From DUZB01 sp963747555 (lineage in GTDB: Bacteria > Desulfobacterota > DSM-4660 > Desulfatiglandales > Desulfatiglandaceae): a stretch of DNA of 64,000 nt. The position numbers and the translations under genes were made by a program. The stretch covers positions 214,316 through 278,315 of the forward strand of contig CAVVFZ010000009.1 in assembly GCA_963747555.1 (NCBI GenBank), given 5' to 3'. The first letter of the stretch is position 1. Each line of letters begins with the position of its first letter. Below, one piece after another: positions 62,650 through 64,000 of the stretch. The notes under the pieces were generated by a model. That model was not told the DNA's origin. It searched no databases and saw nothing but the letters and a program-made list of their open reading frames with translations.

Positions 62650-63396
62650 ATGGTCAATCTGGATGGTAAAGTCGTGGTGGTGACAGGGGCCAGTTCCGGC
62701 ATCGGCGCCGCCCTTGCCAGCGCCTTCTCCACACACGGGGCCAGGGTCGCCTTGAGTGCCAGACGTCTCGATCGTCTAAAGGAAACCGCCGGCGCCTGCC
62801 CTAATGAAACCCTGATTGTGCAGGCAGACCTGGTGGAAAAAGCCGATCGGGAAATCCTTGTAGCCGCGACAATGGATCGATGGGGCCGGATCGACATCCT
62901 CGTCAACAACGCCGGGCTGGGCAACTACGGTGATTTTGCATCCACCACGGAAGTCCAGTGGCGGCAACTCTTTGAAATCAACCTTTTCTCCGTAGTTTTT
63001 CTCACGCGGATCGTCCTCCCCGTCATGAAATCACAAGGCCAGGGGCTGATCGTCAACATGGCCTCCATAGGCGGCCTCATCGCGCACTCTCCGAATGTGA
63101 CCCCCTATGTGGCCAGCAAACACGCTGTCATCGGTTTTTCTCGCGGCTTGTCCAGGGACCTGGAAGGAACCGGAATCAAGGTTCTGGCGGTCTGCCCGCA
63201 CCTGACGGACACGGAGTTCTTTGCTGTCTCTCCGGGCGCCCAAGAAATGGCCCCCCAGTTGGAGAAATATAAAACGTTCATGGATACCCCCGAAGACGTC
63301 GCCGCGGGTGTTCTCAAGCAATTGGATTCCAAAAGGCTGGTGGTCTTTCCCACGGAAAAACCCGCCAAAGCCTATGCAAAACAAAAGGATCTTTAA
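62650..63396 (+). CDS. Short-chain dehydrogenase/reductase
   Basis: 248 residues of the classical SDR type. The cofactor motif is GASSGIGAAL (TGXXXGXG), then NNAGLGN and a catalytic serine in VNMASIGGL with tyrosine and lysine in TPYVASKHAVIG (YXXXK). These enzymes oxidise or reduce alcohols and ketones with NAD(P)(H). The substrate cannot be told. GAGAG lies before ATG 62650 (an in-frame ATG at 62620 is possible). It follows the TetR pair and has the same operator motif, and overlaps in operon with the second SDR gene five bases later. Confidence 0.93.
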   Translation: MVNLDGKVVVVTGASSGIGAALASAFSTHGARVALSARRLDRLKETAGACPNETLIVQADLVEKADREILVAATMDRWGRIDILVNNAGLGNYGDFASTTEVQWRQLFEINLFSVVFLTRIVLPVMKSQGQGLIVNMASIGGLIAHSPNVTPYVASKHAVIGFSRGLSRDLEGTGIKVLAVCPHLTDTEFFAVSPGAQEMAPQLEKYKTFMDTPEDVAAGVLKQLDSKRLVVFPTEKPAKAYAKQKDL

Positions 63397-63401
63397 TACT
63401 C

Positions 63402-64000
63402 ATGAAAACCGAAGACACGAAGACAGCGCTGATCATCGGAGGCGGTTCCGGCATGGGACGGTCAGCGGCAATCTCTCTGGCCGATCTGGGAATACAGGTC
63501 TTTGTGGCCGATCTGAGTATGGATGCAGCCGGTGAGTCCGTTTCGGAAATCTGTGAGAAAGGGGGGCACGCGGAGGCGTTCCAGGCAGACATCTCTCGAA
63601 GCGATTCCGTTGCCGGGTTGTTTCAGGTATTAAAAGAACGTGTGGAAAGGCTGGATCTCCTGGTTCATACGGCGGGGATGCTGGGAAGGACCGTTTTTAT
63701 CGAAGACATGACCGACAAGGAATGGCAAAAAATGATGGCCGTCAACCTGGACGGCGTGTTTTACGTCTGCCGCGAGGCGGTGAGGTGGATGAAAGTTCAC
63801 CGGACCGGACGCATCATCCTGTTCAGCTCGGTTGCCTCCCTCACCCCTACCCCCGGCGCCCTTCATTACAGTGCTTCCAAAGGGGCGGTGAATATGCTGG
63901 GAAAAACCCTGGCGAAAGAAGTAGCCGGGCACAACATCCGGGTGAACGTCGTTGCCCCGGGCTATATTGAAACCCCCATGCTGGACGGACTTCCCGAGGG
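63402..64000 (+). CDS. Short-chain dehydrogenase/reductase, truncated by the window edge
   Basis: 199 residues are visible from ATG 63402 to the window end. The SDR core is clear: TALIIGGGSGMGRSAAISLADLG (GXXXGXG), then HTAGMLG, LFSSVASL with the catalytic serine, and LHYSASKGAVNML with YXXXK. After it comes NVVAPGYIETPML, typical of the FabG/oxoacyl reductase group. The stop lies outside. It starts five bases after the previous SDR stop, so the two form an operon. Confidence 0.93.
   Translation, partial: MKTEDTKTALIIGGGSGMGRSAAISLADLGIQVFVADLSMDAAGESVSEICEKGGHAEAFQADISRSDSVAGLFQVLKERVERLDLLVHTAGMLGRTVFIEDMTDKEWQKMMAVNLDGVFYVCREAVRWMKVHRTGRIILFSSVASLTPTPGALHYSASKGAVNMLGKTLAKEVAGHNIRVNVVAPGYIETPMLDGLPE

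Overview
The window reads as a chromosome segment of a sulfate-reducing or syntrophic deltaproteobacterium (Desulfobacterota). The signs are a TunR-type tungstate/molybdate regulator (described from sulfate reducers), the order rplU-rpmA-obgE-proB-proA-nadD-rsfS, many PAS/two-component proteins, rubrerythrin with thiol peroxidase, and acyl-CoA genes (3-hydroxybutyryl-CoA dehydrogenase, an ADP-forming acyl-CoA synthetase subunit). This assignment is inference. No rRNA, tRNA, CRISPR array or complete transposase gene was seen.

Positions 1-38,500 are dense and mostly intact. They hold a partial AsmA-like gene (-), a cluster of two histidine kinases and an NtrC-type activator followed by an ATP-grasp acyl-CoA synthetase subunit (2.3-8.2 kb), and a Na+/solute symporter opposite hbd. 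Next come a lone receiver, rlmH, and an mlaEFDCA phospholipid-transport operon whose mlaC is frameshifted (11.9-15.6 kb). After these lie an A5P isomerase with a degenerate DapA-like partner, an oxidative-stress trio (18.2-19.8 kb), the ribosomal/proline/NAD housekeeping run (22.6-28.0 kb), a BepA-like protease, class II aldolase, an HD/OB nuclease, a 909-residue hybrid kinase, a glycosyltransferase and a trypsin-like protease.

Positions 36.7-47 kb hold a minus-strand copper/silver-type efflux operon: two TolC-like outer-membrane proteins, a CusB adaptor with a metal-binding domain, a CusA pump, a small secreted protein, and a membrane adenylate/guanylate cyclase whose sensor domain has a methionine-rich loop. 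A 258-bp mobile element with terminal inverted repeats sits exactly at the cusB/cusA junction. A second 258-bp copy lies at 21.2 kb.

Positions 47.3-61 kb are an accessory region in which nearly every gene is recognisable but interrupted by indels: a kinase fragment, a permease, GC-rich copA and copB, a peptide-type binding protein, a tunR-like regulator divergent from a TSUP (TauE/SafE) exporter, and a LysM lytic transglycosylase. Either this region is decaying or the assembly is error-prone here.

Positions 61.1-64 kb carry two TetR-type regulators (possibly one interrupted tandem gene) and two short-chain dehydrogenases. An identical 14-bp motif lies at the same distance from the putative -10 element in front of the first TetR gene and of the first SDR gene, which suggests a small self-contained regulon.
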